A stretch of DNA of 27,135 nt from SKVR01 sp037441525. Its GTDB lineage: Bacteria; Bacteroidota; Bacteroidia; Bacteroidales; UBA7960. The stretch lies in the NCBI GenBank assembly GCA_037441525.1, contig JBBISA010000053.1, positions 1 through 27,135 of the forward strand. The letters run 5' to 3'. A program made the translations under genes and the position numbers. Positions 1 to 8,621 of the stretch are shown here, one piece after another. The notes under the pieces were generated by a model, which saw only the letters and a program-made list of their open reading frames with translations, was not told where the DNA came from and ran no database searches. Within the stretch, counting starts at the first letter, position 1, and each line of letters starts with the position of its first letter.

Positions 1-82
1 AGGAAATGGGCTTTTTCAAACTTGGTAAGCTTTTGCAAAATTCACTTGTTCAATTTGACAACAAAATACTGACATTTCTCCC

Positions 83-1648
83 ATGAAAACTCTAAACGCG
101 ATTGCCTGTACCGCCATTTTTTTTCTCTTTGGTCTTATGTTCTGCTCATGCAGTATTTTTTTCAGCGAAAATAAGGTGACAACATTTTTTGTTGATGCCG
201 AAAATGGAAATGATCAGAACATAGGCACCTCAGCTCAACAAGCATGGCAAACGCTTGAGAGAGCATCAAAAGCAAATCTGAAACCCGGAGATTCACTTCT
301 ATTGAATGGGGGGCAGAAATTTAATGGATTTCTTACCCTTGATAGTTTGACCGGGACTCCTGAAATGCCCATTGTTATTTCCTCTTTTGGAGATGGCAGA
401 GCTACAATAAAATCAGGCAATACAATAGCTGTTCATATTTCGAACAGCAGGTATATAGAAGTGAGCAATCTCATACTAATAGGTTCCGGAAGAAAAGACG
501 GTAATGACAATAACGGGATAGAGTTTAGGGATGTGCAGTATGGTTCCATCAATAATCTTGAAGTATCCGGATATCTCCATAGCGGAGTAAAGGTAACCGG
601 GGGAAGCGACATAAGCATTACCCATGTTTTTGCCCATAACAATGGGTTTTCTGGTATTTTTGTTGATATTCCTGACTTTCTGAACAATGTTGATAAACCC
701 ATCCGAAATATCTATATCGCATACTGCAGGGCCGAGAACAATCCCGGTTCCCCGGTCAGTTTAGATAATCATAGCGGAAGTGGTATTCTTATTGGTGGTG
801 TTACTAATGGAATAATTGAATACTGTGAGGCTGCCTATAACGGATGGGACATGCCCCGCCCGGGGAATGGTCCGGTGGGGATTTGGGCCTACTGGTCTGA
901 CAGTATTATTATTCAACATTGTTTTGCATACCACAACATGACATCTGAAACCGGACACGATGGCGGTGGGTTCGATTTCGACGGAGGGGTAACCAACTCC
1001 ATCCTTCAGTATAATCTCTCAGCCTTAAACGAAGGGGCTGGTTATGGAATGTATCAGTACATAGATGCATCTGTCTGGGAAAATAATATTGTGCGCTATA
1101 ACATCAGCTATTTTGATGGGAAAAAGAACGGAAAGGCGGGCATACATATCTGGACAGACCGAAATAACCCTGTGGGGATTATCCAAGGATTACACGCACA
1201 CAACAATACAATTATCAACAGGGCAGGGTATGGAATTAACTTTGAACCCGGCCATTACGAAGACTTTGTTTTTGAAAACAATCTCATCCTTCTCAAAGGA
1301 AATGCCCGGCAGTTTATTGCAGGAAATTTTTCCGGGGCAACCTTCAACAACAATCTTTACTGGAGCGAAAAACCATCCGACCGGGCCATGCCACCATTTG
1401 CCCAAGTGGTTGATGCAAGTTTGCTGCTTATAGACCCCAGGCTACTGCTACCACCCGCTGATGAACCTTTGGATAAACTAAATGCCGGCTTATTAAAAAC
1501 CATTGAGTATTTCAGGCCGAAAAACGATTCCCCGGCGCTGGGAGCCGGAAAAAAGATTAAAAACCCAGGCAACACCGATTTCTGGGGAAACGCATTGCTG
1601 GATGGCAATCCGGTTAATATTGGAGCATTTCAGGGAGATACTTATTGA
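83..1648 (+). CDS. Right-handed parallel beta-helix lipoprotein (pectate-lyase-like fold)
   Basis: 521 residues. The N terminus has Lys2, a hydrophobic stretch and a Cys pair (Cys21 and Cys23) that fits a lipoprotein signal, so the protein is probably anchored to an envelope membrane. After it comes the opening typical of secreted beta-helix proteins: a 'DAENGNDQNIGTS' segment, then 'AWQTLERASK' and 'KPGDSLLLNGG'. The rest has many short Asn-rich strands of the PbH1 type ('NGIEFRDV', 'SGIFVD', 'NNTIINRAGYGINFE', 'FENNLILL'). In this superfamily the helix holds polysaccharide lyases, hydrolases and epimerases. I cannot point to a catalytic Lys/Arg/Asp set, so the substrate is unknown. It stands alone: the next gene is on the opposite strand. 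A family-level call is secure; an enzymatic activity is inference only. Confidence 0.85.
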   Translation: MKTLNAIACTAIFFLFGLMFCSCSIFFSENKVTTFFVDAENGNDQNIGTSAQQAWQTLERASKANLKPGDSLLLNGGQKFNGFLTLDSLTGTPEMPIVISSFGDGRATIKSGNTIAVHISNSRYIEVSNLILIGSGRKDGNDNNGIEFRDVQYGSINNLEVSGYLHSGVKVTGGSDISITHVFAHNNGFSGIFVDIPDFLNNVDKPIRNIYIAYCRAENNPGSPVSLDNHSGSGILIGGVTNGIIEYCEAAYNGWDMPRPGNGPVGIWAYWSDSIIIQHCFAYHNMTSETGHDGGGFDFDGGVTNSILQYNLSALNEGAGYGMYQYIDASVWENNIVRYNISYFDGKKNGKAGIHIWTDRNNPVGIIQGLHAHNNTIINRAGYGINFEPGHYEDFVFENNLILLKGNARQFIAGNFSGATFNNNLYWSEKPSDRAMPPFAQVVDASLLLIDPRLLLPPADEPLDKLNAGLLKTIEYFRPKNDSPALGAGKKIKNPGNTDFWGNALLDGNPVNIGAFQGDTY

Positions 1649-1681
1649 AATAGAAATTTGAAAAAGGCTGAAATGATTTAT

Positions 1682-2872
1682 TTATTGTGTTGCCCATTTC
1701 CAATAGGGGATCAATTTAACACCATTTATTTTATCATTCTGGCTTGAAGTTATAAGTAATCCATTTTGGCAGCCTGTTTCTTTCATCGCTAAATTCAGTC
1801 CCTGAAGTTCCCTTGTCATATTATCCCGGTTTACTTCCCAGCAAACCTGATATATGCCACTTACCAAATCGTTGTTCTTAGTAATAAAATCACATTCATT
1901 TTTGCCGCTCCTGTAATAGAATATCTCCCCATTGGCCCTTCTTAAATGGTTATAAACCATATTTTCCAGTATTCTCCCATTGTCTTTGCTGAACGATAGA
2001 CTATTTGATTTGGCAAACGCAGCATCAATAGCATAGGCCTTTTTGGGATTCACAATCTGTTTCTTTGATGAATAGGAAAAAATTGGGATAAAATCAAAAA
2101 GGTAGCTCTCATGCATAAAGTCGCAATAATCAATTACTGTGTTTACCGACTGTATGTCAAGTATTTTCGAAAGATTATTGTAACTGAATTCCTTTCCGAT
2201 GTTTGTCATCAGATAAACTGCCAGATTAAGAAGATTAGTTTCATTGGCAATATTTCGTCGTACAGCAATATCCCGGGCTATAATATCGCGAAGCAGAGTT
2301 CTGTGATATTCAAGATCCCCGGATTGCAGAAATTCAGGAAACCCACCTTGCAATAGGTATTCATAAAAACTTGTATCACCAGCTTCTTTTTTTGTGAAGG
2401 AAAGAAATTCCTTAAAACTAAAAGGAAACAATTCTATTTGCCGGTATCTTCCTGTAAGTTTCGTTCCAAGCTCACGACTTAACATGCTGGCGTTCGATCC
2501 TGTTACAAATAATCTGATTCCTTTGTCGTGTGCAAGGCGAGCGTAGTTTTCCCATCCAGAAACTGTTTGTATCTCATCAAGAACCATAAATGAAAATTCA
2601 CCTGATTTAAATAGTTGTTCCAATTTATCAAAGTCAGAAAGTTCAAATCCTGACAATCGCGGATCTTCAAAGTTTAAATACATAGCCTTCCCCTTTTGAA
2701 ACAAACTTTTCCAGGCCAGAGTGCTCTTCCCGCACCTGCGGATGCCCGAAATTACAATAATCCGACCTGGTGTATCTGGAATTGTTGTTTCTCTTTCTAT
2801 CAATTCTTTTCCCTGATAAAAGAAACTCCTTTGATCATTTATCAGGTATTCAAGTTCAGTAATTGTTATCAT
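1682..2872 (-). CDS. AAA family ATPase with DUF4143 C-terminal domain
   Basis: 396 residues, ATG start at 2872. Walker A is 'GIRRCGKS' (residues 43-50) and Walker B 'FMVLDE' ends in Asp99-Glu100. 'LFVTGSNASML' after it is the sensor-like segment found in this family. The C-terminal part (about 195-390) matches DUF4143-type ATPases, including 'YYRSGKNECDFI' followed by 'YQVCWEV', which resembles a degenerate PD-(D/E)xK nuclease core. Such stand-alone ATPases are common and often multicopy in Bacteroidota and archaea; their cellular role is not established. The gene is monocistronic and is preceded by a strong promoter that overlaps a perfect inverted repeat (2901-2935), which suggests tight, possibly autogenous control. 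Its 3' end lies 33 bp from the end of the beta-helix gene (convergent). Confidence 0.9.
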   Translation of the reverse strand: MITITELEYLINDQRSFFYQGKELIERETTIPDTPGRIIVISGIRRCGKSTLAWKSLFQKGKAMYLNFEDPRLSGFELSDFDKLEQLFKSGEFSFMVLDEIQTVSGWENYARLAHDKGIRLFVTGSNASMLSRELGTKLTGRYRQIELFPFSFKEFLSFTKKEAGDTSFYEYLLQGGFPEFLQSGDLEYHRTLLRDIIARDIAVRRNIANETNLLNLAVYLMTNIGKEFSYNNLSKILDIQSVNTVIDYCDFMHESYLFDFIPIFSYSSKKQIVNPKKAYAIDAAFAKSNSLSFSKDNGRILENMVYNHLRRANGEIFYYRSGKNECDFITKNNDLVSGIYQVCWEVNRDNMTRELQGLNLAMKETGCQNGLLITSSQNDKINGVKLIPYWKWATQ

Positions 2873-2896
2873 GTTGATAGTAAATTAATTTCAATG

Positions 2897-2927
2897 CAAA
2901 AATAATAGTTTGCATTATTAATGCAAA
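2897..2927 (-). promoter_or_regulatory. Bacteroidota-type promoter of the ATPase gene
   Basis: Read on the minus strand, TATTTTTG (plus-strand 2897-2904) fits the TAnnTTTG -7 element and TTTG (plus-strand 2924-2927) fits the -33 element, with 19 bp between. This would start transcription near 2890, about 18 nt before the ATG at 2872. Both elements lie inside the inverted repeat 2901-2935, apart from the outermost 4 bp of the -7 box. Confidence 0.7.
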
Positions 2928-2935
2928 CTATTATT
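2901..2935. repeat. Perfect 16-bp inverted repeat over the ATPase promoter, plus an extra half-site
   Basis: Arms AATAATAGTTTGCATT (2901-2916) and AATGCAAACTATTATT (2920-2935) are exact reverse complements around the 3-bp spacer ATT. A third half-site, AATGCAAACTATTAT, follows at 2943-2957, in direct orientation to the second arm and 23 bp downstream of it; a degenerate one (aatgcaaaaataat) starts near 2893. The inverted repeat covers the -33 and -7 elements of the ATPase promoter, so a dimeric protein bound here would block it. Terminator function is unlikely because the stem is AT-rich and lies upstream of the gene on its own strand. Confidence 0.8.
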
Positions 2936-3229
2936 TATTGCCAATGCAAACTATTATGCATCATCAATGAAAACTTGTAATAATTGTCAATTTCAGTGCT
3001 CATCAGAACTGGCCTTTTAGATCAATAGGCGATAAATATGCACTTCTAAATTTCAAGTAATCGGTTATAGAGAAACTCTGCAATAATTAATCAGGAACAA
3101 GGGTTCTTGATAAACGCAACCGTAGGTTGATTGATCTGCCCTGTGTAAATGCACTATATGTGGTTGTATTTTTCAAAAAAAATGCAAACCTTTGCAATCT
3201 TTTGGAATTAATTCAAGCCATTGAACCAA

Positions 3230-6200
3230 ATGTCCATGTATCCTAAGCTACAATTGTTTTCAGATCTTTTTCTGCTTTTTACGATATATGTGGCCTACCC
3301 GCAAAATCACCCTTTTGTGAAAGAATATGAAAATCCGCTCATAAACGGCATAAACCGCATGCCTGCCAGGGCCACATCTATTTCGTACGATAATTTTGCC
3401 GATGCAGCACGCACCAACCGCAGGGCATCTGCAAGGTATATGCCGTTAAGTGGTGAATGGGATTTCCATTTTTCTCCCACTGTGGCAGGAGTTCCACAGG
3501 GGTTTTATCAACCCGGATTTAATACTGCAGGATGGAACAAGTTGCCGGTGCCGGGCAACTGGGAAATGTTCGGGTTTGGAACAGCTATTTATACAAACAT
3601 CACCTACCCCTTCGTGCCTGTTAATCCACCCTACCTTCCTGAAAATGATAACCACACAGGTTGTTACCGCACCAGTTTCCGGGTTCCGGCGCATTGGAAA
3701 GATATGCAGATAACACTGCAGTTTGGCGGGGTAAGTTCAGCAGATTATGTATGGCTCAACGGAAAATTTGTCGGATATAGTGAAGACAGCCATCTCCCTG
3801 CCGAATTCGATATAACTCCCTTCCTTTCAGATGGAGAAAACCTGCTGGCAGTAAAGGTGCTGAAATATTCTGACGGGGTTTATCTCGAAGATCAGGATCA
3901 CTGGCGTCTGGGGGGAATTCACCGCGATGTCTTTATCACCGCATCACCTAAGGTTCAATTGTACGATTTCTTTGTAACTACACATCCTGATGATAATAAC
4001 CGGGATGCAGAGCTGCGCATACGCCCATCTTTCAAGGTATTTGATTATGCCGATTATCGCGGTTATGAGTTGCAGGTGCATCTTATCGATCCTGCAGGAA
4101 AGAACGTTTTGTCAGAGCCCTTACAATTCGATATTTCACGACAGATCAACCAACGGTATTCTCCCCAGAGCGCCCATCATTTTCAGGTGCTGTCCACAAG
4201 GGTTGTAAACCCGATGAAATGGACCGCCGAAACTCCCAATTTATACACCATCGTTTTCGACCTGAAAGATCCCCGGGGACAAACCGTTGAGTATCGCAGT
4301 ACCCGGGTAGGATTCCGTAAACATGAGATCAACGATGGTGAGTTTCTTGTAAATGGCCGGCCTGTAATTCTGTTTGGAGTAAATCGCCACGATCATAACC
4401 AGTACGGTGGAAAAGTAGTATCGGACGACGATATGCGCCGTGATGTGGTTTTGATGAAGCAGTTCAACTTTAATGCGGTGCGAACATCGCACTATCCCAA
4501 CGACCCAATATTTCTGGAACTCTGCGATGAGTATGGACTATATGTTATTGACGAGGCAAACCTTGAAACTCACGCCCTGGGCAGTAAATTATCCCATGAT
4601 CCTGATTGGGTGGTGGCCCATCTGGAGAGAGCACAGCGAATGGTTTTGCGCGACAAGAACCATCCTTCCATTATTTTCTGGTCCCTGGGCAACGAGTCGG
4701 GCCACGGCCCCAATCATGCTGCCATGGCGCAGTGGGTAAAAGAGTATGATCCCACAAGATTTATTCATTACGAAGGGGCTATCCAGAATTATAATTATAC
4801 GGCCAATGATCCTTCATGGGTAGATATGCGCAGCCGCATGTATTTCCCTATTGAAAGAATGATTCAGATGGCGAATTATTCAGCTGATCCGCGTCCGGTT
4901 GTTTGGTGCGAATATGCACACTCCATGGGCAACTCAACGGGCAATCTGTTCAAATTCCGCGATGGCATGCGTGCTCACAAGAGGCTTATTGGCGGGTTTA
5001 TATGGGACTGGATGGACCAGGCCCTGGTAAAAGTTGCCCCAGACGGACAGAAATACTTGGCTTATGGCGGCGATTTCGGGGATACGCTTATCAACGACAA
5101 TAACTTCTGCCTTAATGGCATCATCAATGCCGACCAAACCCCCAAGCCCGCCACCTGGGAAGCAAAAAAGGTATTTCAGCCCATCGAAATTGTTGCTATC
5201 GATGTGGCAGCAGGAACATTCAGGGTCAACAATCACCATCATGTTCTTAACACAAGCATTTACAATGTTTCGTGGGAGATAACTGAAGATGGTGTTTCAA
5301 TCAGGGAAGGCACTCTGGATAATCTGGATATCATAGCCGGGGGCAGCCGCCAAATCACCCTTCCCACTGTCAGATCGGCAATAATACCGGATAAGCACTA
5401 TTACATCAACATCAGGTTTTCCTTAAAGAATGAAGCCAACTGGGCACCTGCGGGCCACATTGTTGCCCGGGAGCAGTTTGAATTACCGTGGCATTTCCCT
5501 TTGGCAGAATCACGGCTCATGGGAAATCCGGAAGAACTTTCGGTAAACAATTCATCAGATAAGTTAACCATTTCCGGGCAAACCTTTTCTATTTCTATTG
5601 ACCAGGCAACCGGACTTTTATCATCTTACCGCCGCAATGGTACAGAGTTTTTAAAGACACCACTTACCCCCAATTTCTGGCGTTCGCTTACCGATAACGA
5701 TCGTCGCGGAGCCAGGGTGCAGGAGCACCAGGCGATATGGAAGGATGCTGCTGAAAATATTGCAGTTGAAGACATGGCAATACTCTCATCAAACAAGGAG
5801 AGGGTTATTGTAACGGTGTCTTTGTTCCTTGAAAAGATCAGGTCTTCTTTTCTTATCGATTATGAAATAATGGCAGATGGACAGCTAATTATTAATGCAA
5901 CATTGCTACCCTCGGCGGCATTACCTGAGATACCAAGGGTTGGCATGCAAACCCGTGTACCTGCCGCCCTCGATACCTGGGCCTGGTTTGGAAAAGGTCC
6001 TCACGAAAATTACATCGACAGAGAAAAGGGTGCAGCAATGGGACTGTACAAAAAGTCGGTGCGAAACGACTTTATGCATTATGCCTATCCCCAGGAAAGC
6101 AGCAACCGCATTGGTATTAAGTGGTTCTCCCTTACCGATGGCAATAACAAAGGCATGTTTGTTAAAACTGCCGATAAACTCAGTGTAAGCGCGTGGCCTT

Positions 6201-6424
6201 ACACCATGGATGAAATTGATGCCGCAACTCATACCTGGGTGCTAACCCCCGGCGATATTACCGTAAATATCGACCTTATACAGATGGGTGTAGGCGGCGA
6301 TGATTCATGGAGCCCCGGCGCAAAACCACATCCCGAATTCAGGATACCGGTAAAACCTTATAGTTATAGATTTACTATTTATTTTGGCGACAGACAACCC
6401 AATCCAATCATCAATAAACTTTAA
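3230..6424 (+). CDS. Secreted GH2 family beta-galactosidase (LacZ-like)
   Basis: About 1,064 residues from the ATG at 3230; a TTG at 3221 and an ATG at 3236 are in frame. The start gives a short hydrophobic signal ('FSDLFLLFTIYVAYPQ'), so export beyond the cytoplasm is likely. LacZ-like domain order: N-terminal sugar-binding sandwich ('GNWEMFGFGTAIYTNITYPF'), Ig-like domain, TIM barrel, and C-terminal small-chain domain (about residue 790 on). The catalytic acid/base is in 'WSLGNESGHG' (Glu489) and the nucleophile in 'WCEYAHSMGNS' (Glu561), both intact. 'FGVNRHDHN' is also conserved. It hydrolyses terminal beta-galactosides; the natural substrate is unknown. It lies 11 bp upstream of a sodium symporter, forming an operon in which the cleaved sugar could be taken up directly. 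There is no SusC/SusD pair nearby. Confidence 0.93.
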   Translation: MSMYPKLQLFSDLFLLFTIYVAYPQNHPFVKEYENPLINGINRMPARATSISYDNFADAARTNRRASARYMPLSGEWDFHFSPTVAGVPQGFYQPGFNTAGWNKLPVPGNWEMFGFGTAIYTNITYPFVPVNPPYLPENDNHTGCYRTSFRVPAHWKDMQITLQFGGVSSADYVWLNGKFVGYSEDSHLPAEFDITPFLSDGENLLAVKVLKYSDGVYLEDQDHWRLGGIHRDVFITASPKVQLYDFFVTTHPDDNNRDAELRIRPSFKVFDYADYRGYELQVHLIDPAGKNVLSEPLQFDISRQINQRYSPQSAHHFQVLSTRVVNPMKWTAETPNLYTIVFDLKDPRGQTVEYRSTRVGFRKHEINDGEFLVNGRPVILFGVNRHDHNQYGGKVVSDDDMRRDVVLMKQFNFNAVRTSHYPNDPIFLELCDEYGLYVIDEANLETHALGSKLSHDPDWVVAHLERAQRMVLRDKNHPSIIFWSLGNESGHGPNHAAMAQWVKEYDPTRFIHYEGAIQNYNYTANDPSWVDMRSRMYFPIERMIQMANYSADPRPVVWCEYAHSMGNSTGNLFKFRDGMRAHKRLIGGFIWDWMDQALVKVAPDGQKYLAYGGDFGDTLINDNNFCLNGIINADQTPKPATWEAKKVFQPIEIVAIDVAAGTFRVNNHHHVLNTSIYNVSWEITEDGVSIREGTLDNLDIIAGGSRQITLPTVRSAIIPDKHYYINIRFSLKNEANWAPAGHIVAREQFELPWHFPLAESRLMGNPEELSVNNSSDKLTISGQTFSISIDQATGLLSSYRRNGTEFLKTPLTPNFWRSLTDNDRRGARVQEHQAIWKDAAENIAVEDMAILSSNKERVIVTVSLFLEKIRSSFLIDYEIMADGQLIINATLLPSAALPEIPRVGMQTRVPAALDTWAWFGKGPHENYIDREKGAAMGLYKKSVRNDFMHYAYPQESSNRIGIKWFSLTDGNNKGMFVKTADKLSVSAWPYTMDEIDAATHTWVLTPGDITVNIDLIQMGVGGDDSWSPGAKPHPEFRIPVKPYSYRFTIYFGDRQPNPIINKL

Positions 6425-6435
6425 ACCACAACAAA

Positions 6436-8268
6436 ATGAAACTAAGTGTAATTGATTTTGTAATTATCCTGGCATACCTGTCATCAACCATTGTGATAGG
6501 GCTGTTGATGAAGAAATACGCCAAACAGGGCAAGGGGTCCTATCTGCTGGGCGGAAATCAGCTCCCATGGTATATGCTGGGCCTTTCTAATGCTTCGGGT
6601 ATGTTCGATATTTCGGGAACCATGATGCTGGTAACCTGGGCCTTTGTTTATGGCCTAAAGAGCGTTTGGATACCCTGGCTCTGGCCAGTATTTAACCAGA
6701 TATTTCTGATGGTGTACCTGTCGATGTGGCTTCGCCGCTCCAACGCAACAACCGGCGCCGAATGGATTGCCACCCGGTTTGGCAAAGGGGTAGGTTCAGC
6801 ATTATCGCACAACATTGTGGTGGTTTTTGCCCTTATAAGTTGTCTTGGGTTTTTGGCCTATGGCTTTATAGGCCTGGGGAAATTCATGATGATCTTTATC
6901 CCCTGGGAGTATATATCTTTCCTTTTCCCGTTCGAAGTTTCTGAGCAATACATTCCGCATATTTACGGGATCATTTTCACACTATTTGCCATGTTTTATG
7001 CCATCCTTGGCGGTATGCGTTCCATTGTATGGGCCGATGTATTGCAATACCTGATTATGACTGTTTCGGCCCTGGCCATAGGGATTATCGCCATGATCTC
7101 CCTTAATAAGGTTGGGATGTTGAATGTTCCAGATGGCTGGATGACACCGGGCTTTGGCTGGCATCTTAATCTCGACTGGACGGGTATTATCGATCAGGTA
7201 AACGATCATATTCGCAGCGATGGGTATTCATTGTTTGGTATTTTTATGATGATGGTATTGTTTAAGGGGATTTTTGTGAGTGCAGCCGGTCCGGCGCCAA
7301 ATTACGACATGCAGAAGATACTATCCACAAAAACTCCCCGCGAGGCAGCCCTTATGAGCGGCTTTGTATCGGTGGTGCTTATGCCCATCCGCTATTTTAT
7401 GGTAGTTGGTTTTGCAGTACTTGGCCTGCTTTACTACGAAGACCTTAACCTGCTGGTGGGCGGAAAAATTGATTATGAGCAGATTCTGCCATCCGCAATC
7501 AACAGCTTTGTTCCTGTTGGATTAATAGGCTTGCTTCTTGCCGGCTTGCTGGCTGCCTTCATGTCAACCTTTGCCGGAACACTTAATGCAGCACAGGCCT
7601 ACATGATCAACGATATTTACCTGAAGTATATAAACCCTGCTGCCGATAATAAAAAGGTGAGTAAGGCATCATACCTGATCGGCATTATAGTTGTGGCAGT
7701 TAGTATTGGTTTTGGACTTGTTGCCGAAAATGTGAACAGCATCCTGCAATGGATCGTTTCAGCCCTGTGGGGTAGCTATGTAGCTTCCAACGTAATAAAG
7801 TGGTATTGGTGGAGGTTTAATGGTCATGGATATTTCTGGGGAATGGTTTCGGGGTTGATAGCCGCTATGTTTATTCCGTTGCTTGTTCCGCAGGTTCATC
7901 CGTTGTATCTTTTCCCCGTTTTTGTAGCGGTTTCGCTTATAGGGTGCATTGTTGGTACTTATAAATATCCTCCCACCGATGAGGAAACCCTTATGACTTT
8001 CTACAAAAACGTCCGTCCATGGGGATTCTGGAAACCCATACACGACAAGGTAGTTGCCCAGGATCCGAGTTTTGAGAAAAACAAAGATTTCAAACGCGAT
8101 ATGTTCAATATACTGGTCGGTACAATAGCCCAGACAGTCCTGGTCATCCTTCCGTTTTATGTTATCGTGGGCCAATACACTGCACTTGCCATTACTTTAG
8201 TGATACTGGTTATTTGTGCCTTCCTGTTGAAACGTTACTGGTATGATCATTTAAAGAAGATAGCATAG
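6436..8268 (+). CDS. Sodium:solute symporter (SSS family)
   Basis: 610 residues, very hydrophobic, with about 13-14 predicted membrane segments. The first helix starts at residue 5, followed by the conserved 'YLLGGNQLPWYMLGLSNASG' loop and half-helix (about 36-55), typical of SGLT-like solute:Na+ symporters. 'GGMRSIVWADVLQ' and 'GLLLAGLLAAFMSTFAGTLN' are also family signatures; the latter carries residues of the second sodium site region. Its 3' part has extra helices and a hydrophilic stretch (about 515-560), as in other long Bacteroidota members. It follows the beta-galactosidase by 11 bp and ends just before a terminator, so the two are one transcription unit. The likely cargo is galactose or another product of that enzyme, which is inferred from context only. 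Confidence 0.9.
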   Translation: MKLSVIDFVIILAYLSSTIVIGLLMKKYAKQGKGSYLLGGNQLPWYMLGLSNASGMFDISGTMMLVTWAFVYGLKSVWIPWLWPVFNQIFLMVYLSMWLRRSNATTGAEWIATRFGKGVGSALSHNIVVVFALISCLGFLAYGFIGLGKFMMIFIPWEYISFLFPFEVSEQYIPHIYGIIFTLFAMFYAILGGMRSIVWADVLQYLIMTVSALAIGIIAMISLNKVGMLNVPDGWMTPGFGWHLNLDWTGIIDQVNDHIRSDGYSLFGIFMMMVLFKGIFVSAAGPAPNYDMQKILSTKTPREAALMSGFVSVVLMPIRYFMVVGFAVLGLLYYEDLNLLVGGKIDYEQILPSAINSFVPVGLIGLLLAGLLAAFMSTFAGTLNAAQAYMINDIYLKYINPAADNKKVSKASYLIGIIVVAVSIGFGLVAENVNSILQWIVSALWGSYVASNVIKWYWWRFNGHGYFWGMVSGLIAAMFIPLLVPQVHPLYLFPVFVAVSLIGCIVGTYKYPPTDEETLMTFYKNVRPWGFWKPIHDKVVAQDPSFEKNKDFKRDMFNILVGTIAQTVLVILPFYVIVGQYTALAITLVILVICAFLLKRYWYDHLKKIA

Positions 8269-8293
8269 CTTGCCTGATTCATATTGTAAAAAG

Positions 8294-8325
8294 AACTCGG
8301 AGAACTTTAGTTTTCCGGGTTTTTT
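8294..8325 (+). terminator. Rho-independent terminator of the beta-galactosidase/symporter operon
   Basis: Arms aactcggagaact (8294-8306) and agttttccgggtt (8309-8321) pair over 13 bp with two G-U wobbles and a tight loop, followed by a T run to 8325. It starts 26 bp after the symporter stop codon. Confidence 0.8.
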
Positions 8326-8353
8326 GTACCTGACTTTTTTATAAATCAAAACC

Positions 8354-8436
8354 ATTGCCTTGGGTTTTTAAAATTTTCTGTCAATTATTGCCTTGGATTA
8401 TTTAAAAAATGAGTTCAATATTGCCTTGGATTTTTC
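8354..8436. repeat. Three direct repeats of attgccttgg at exact 33-bp spacing
   Basis: Copies begin at 8354, 8387 and 8420. Each is attgccttgg followed by G or A and a T-rich tail; the rest of each 33-bp unit differs. The spacing is about three turns of B-DNA, so bound proteins would sit on roughly the same face. The array lies about 150 bp upstream of the oxidoreductase promoter. A related 'accattgg' occurs at 8535-8542. Iteron-like regulator binding is an inference. Confidence 0.65.
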
Positions 8437-8560
8437 AAAAGAACGCCTGTTTGTTAAACCTTCACACCTCAATAATTCAATTATACATGCTGCATGTATG
8501 AAATTTACCGGCATTACTTTAAATCATTAATAAAACCATTGGCATTGTATTCTCCCGGCC

Positions 8561-8589
8561 TTGTCCCAATTAAAAAATTTCTATATTTG
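8561..8589 (+). promoter_or_regulatory. Promoter of the Gfo/Idh/MocA oxidoreductase gene
   Basis: TATATTTG at 8582-8589 matches the TAnnTTTG -7 element. A cTTG at 8560-8563 could be the -33 element, 18 bp upstream. The implied start near 8596 leaves an A-rich leader of about 25 nt before the ATG at 8622. Confidence 0.65.
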
Positions 8590-8621
8590 ACCCCCAATCC
8601 TAAACAAAAAACAAAAATATC

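Larger units (their letters stand above)
2873..3229. other. Divergent intergenic region between ATPase and beta-galactosidase genes
   Basis: About 357 bp without a gene. The left 90 bp hold the ATPase promoter and its palindrome (described separately). The middle, about 2960-3165, shows no ORF or strong repeat. Close to the beta-galactosidase start, at 3181-3198, lies the imperfect palindrome 'aatgcaaacctttgcaat' (inner arms tgcaaa 3183-3188 and tttgca 3191-3196), a plausible operator for a sugar-responsive regulator. I see no convincing TAnnTTTG box for the beta-galactosidase; the nearest is 'tattttt' at 3167, which ends in C rather than G. Confidence 0.6.
8269..8621. other. Intergenic region with terminator, 33-bp repeats and promoter
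   Basis: About 353 bp between the symporter and the oxidoreductase. It holds, in order, the operon terminator, three copies of an attgccttgg motif at 33-bp steps, an AT-rich stretch of about 110 bp with no feature I recognise, and the promoter of the downstream gene. No ORF of note is present. Confidence 0.7.

Noticed and set aside
1065..1433. 122-codon plus-strand frame inside the beta-helix gene
   Set aside because: Overlaps a well-supported gene in another frame; its protein has no coherent pattern.
3221..3229. TTG start of the beta-galactosidase
   Set aside because: ATG codons at 3230 and 3236 lie just downstream and give an equally good signal peptide.
5921..6232. 103-codon minus-strand frame inside the beta-galactosidase gene
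   Set aside because: Antisense shadow of a gene with intact catalytic motifs.
8354..8436. CRISPR array
   Set aside because: Only three copies of a 10-bp core with a 33-bp period; no 25-40-bp identical repeats, no spacers and no cas genes.
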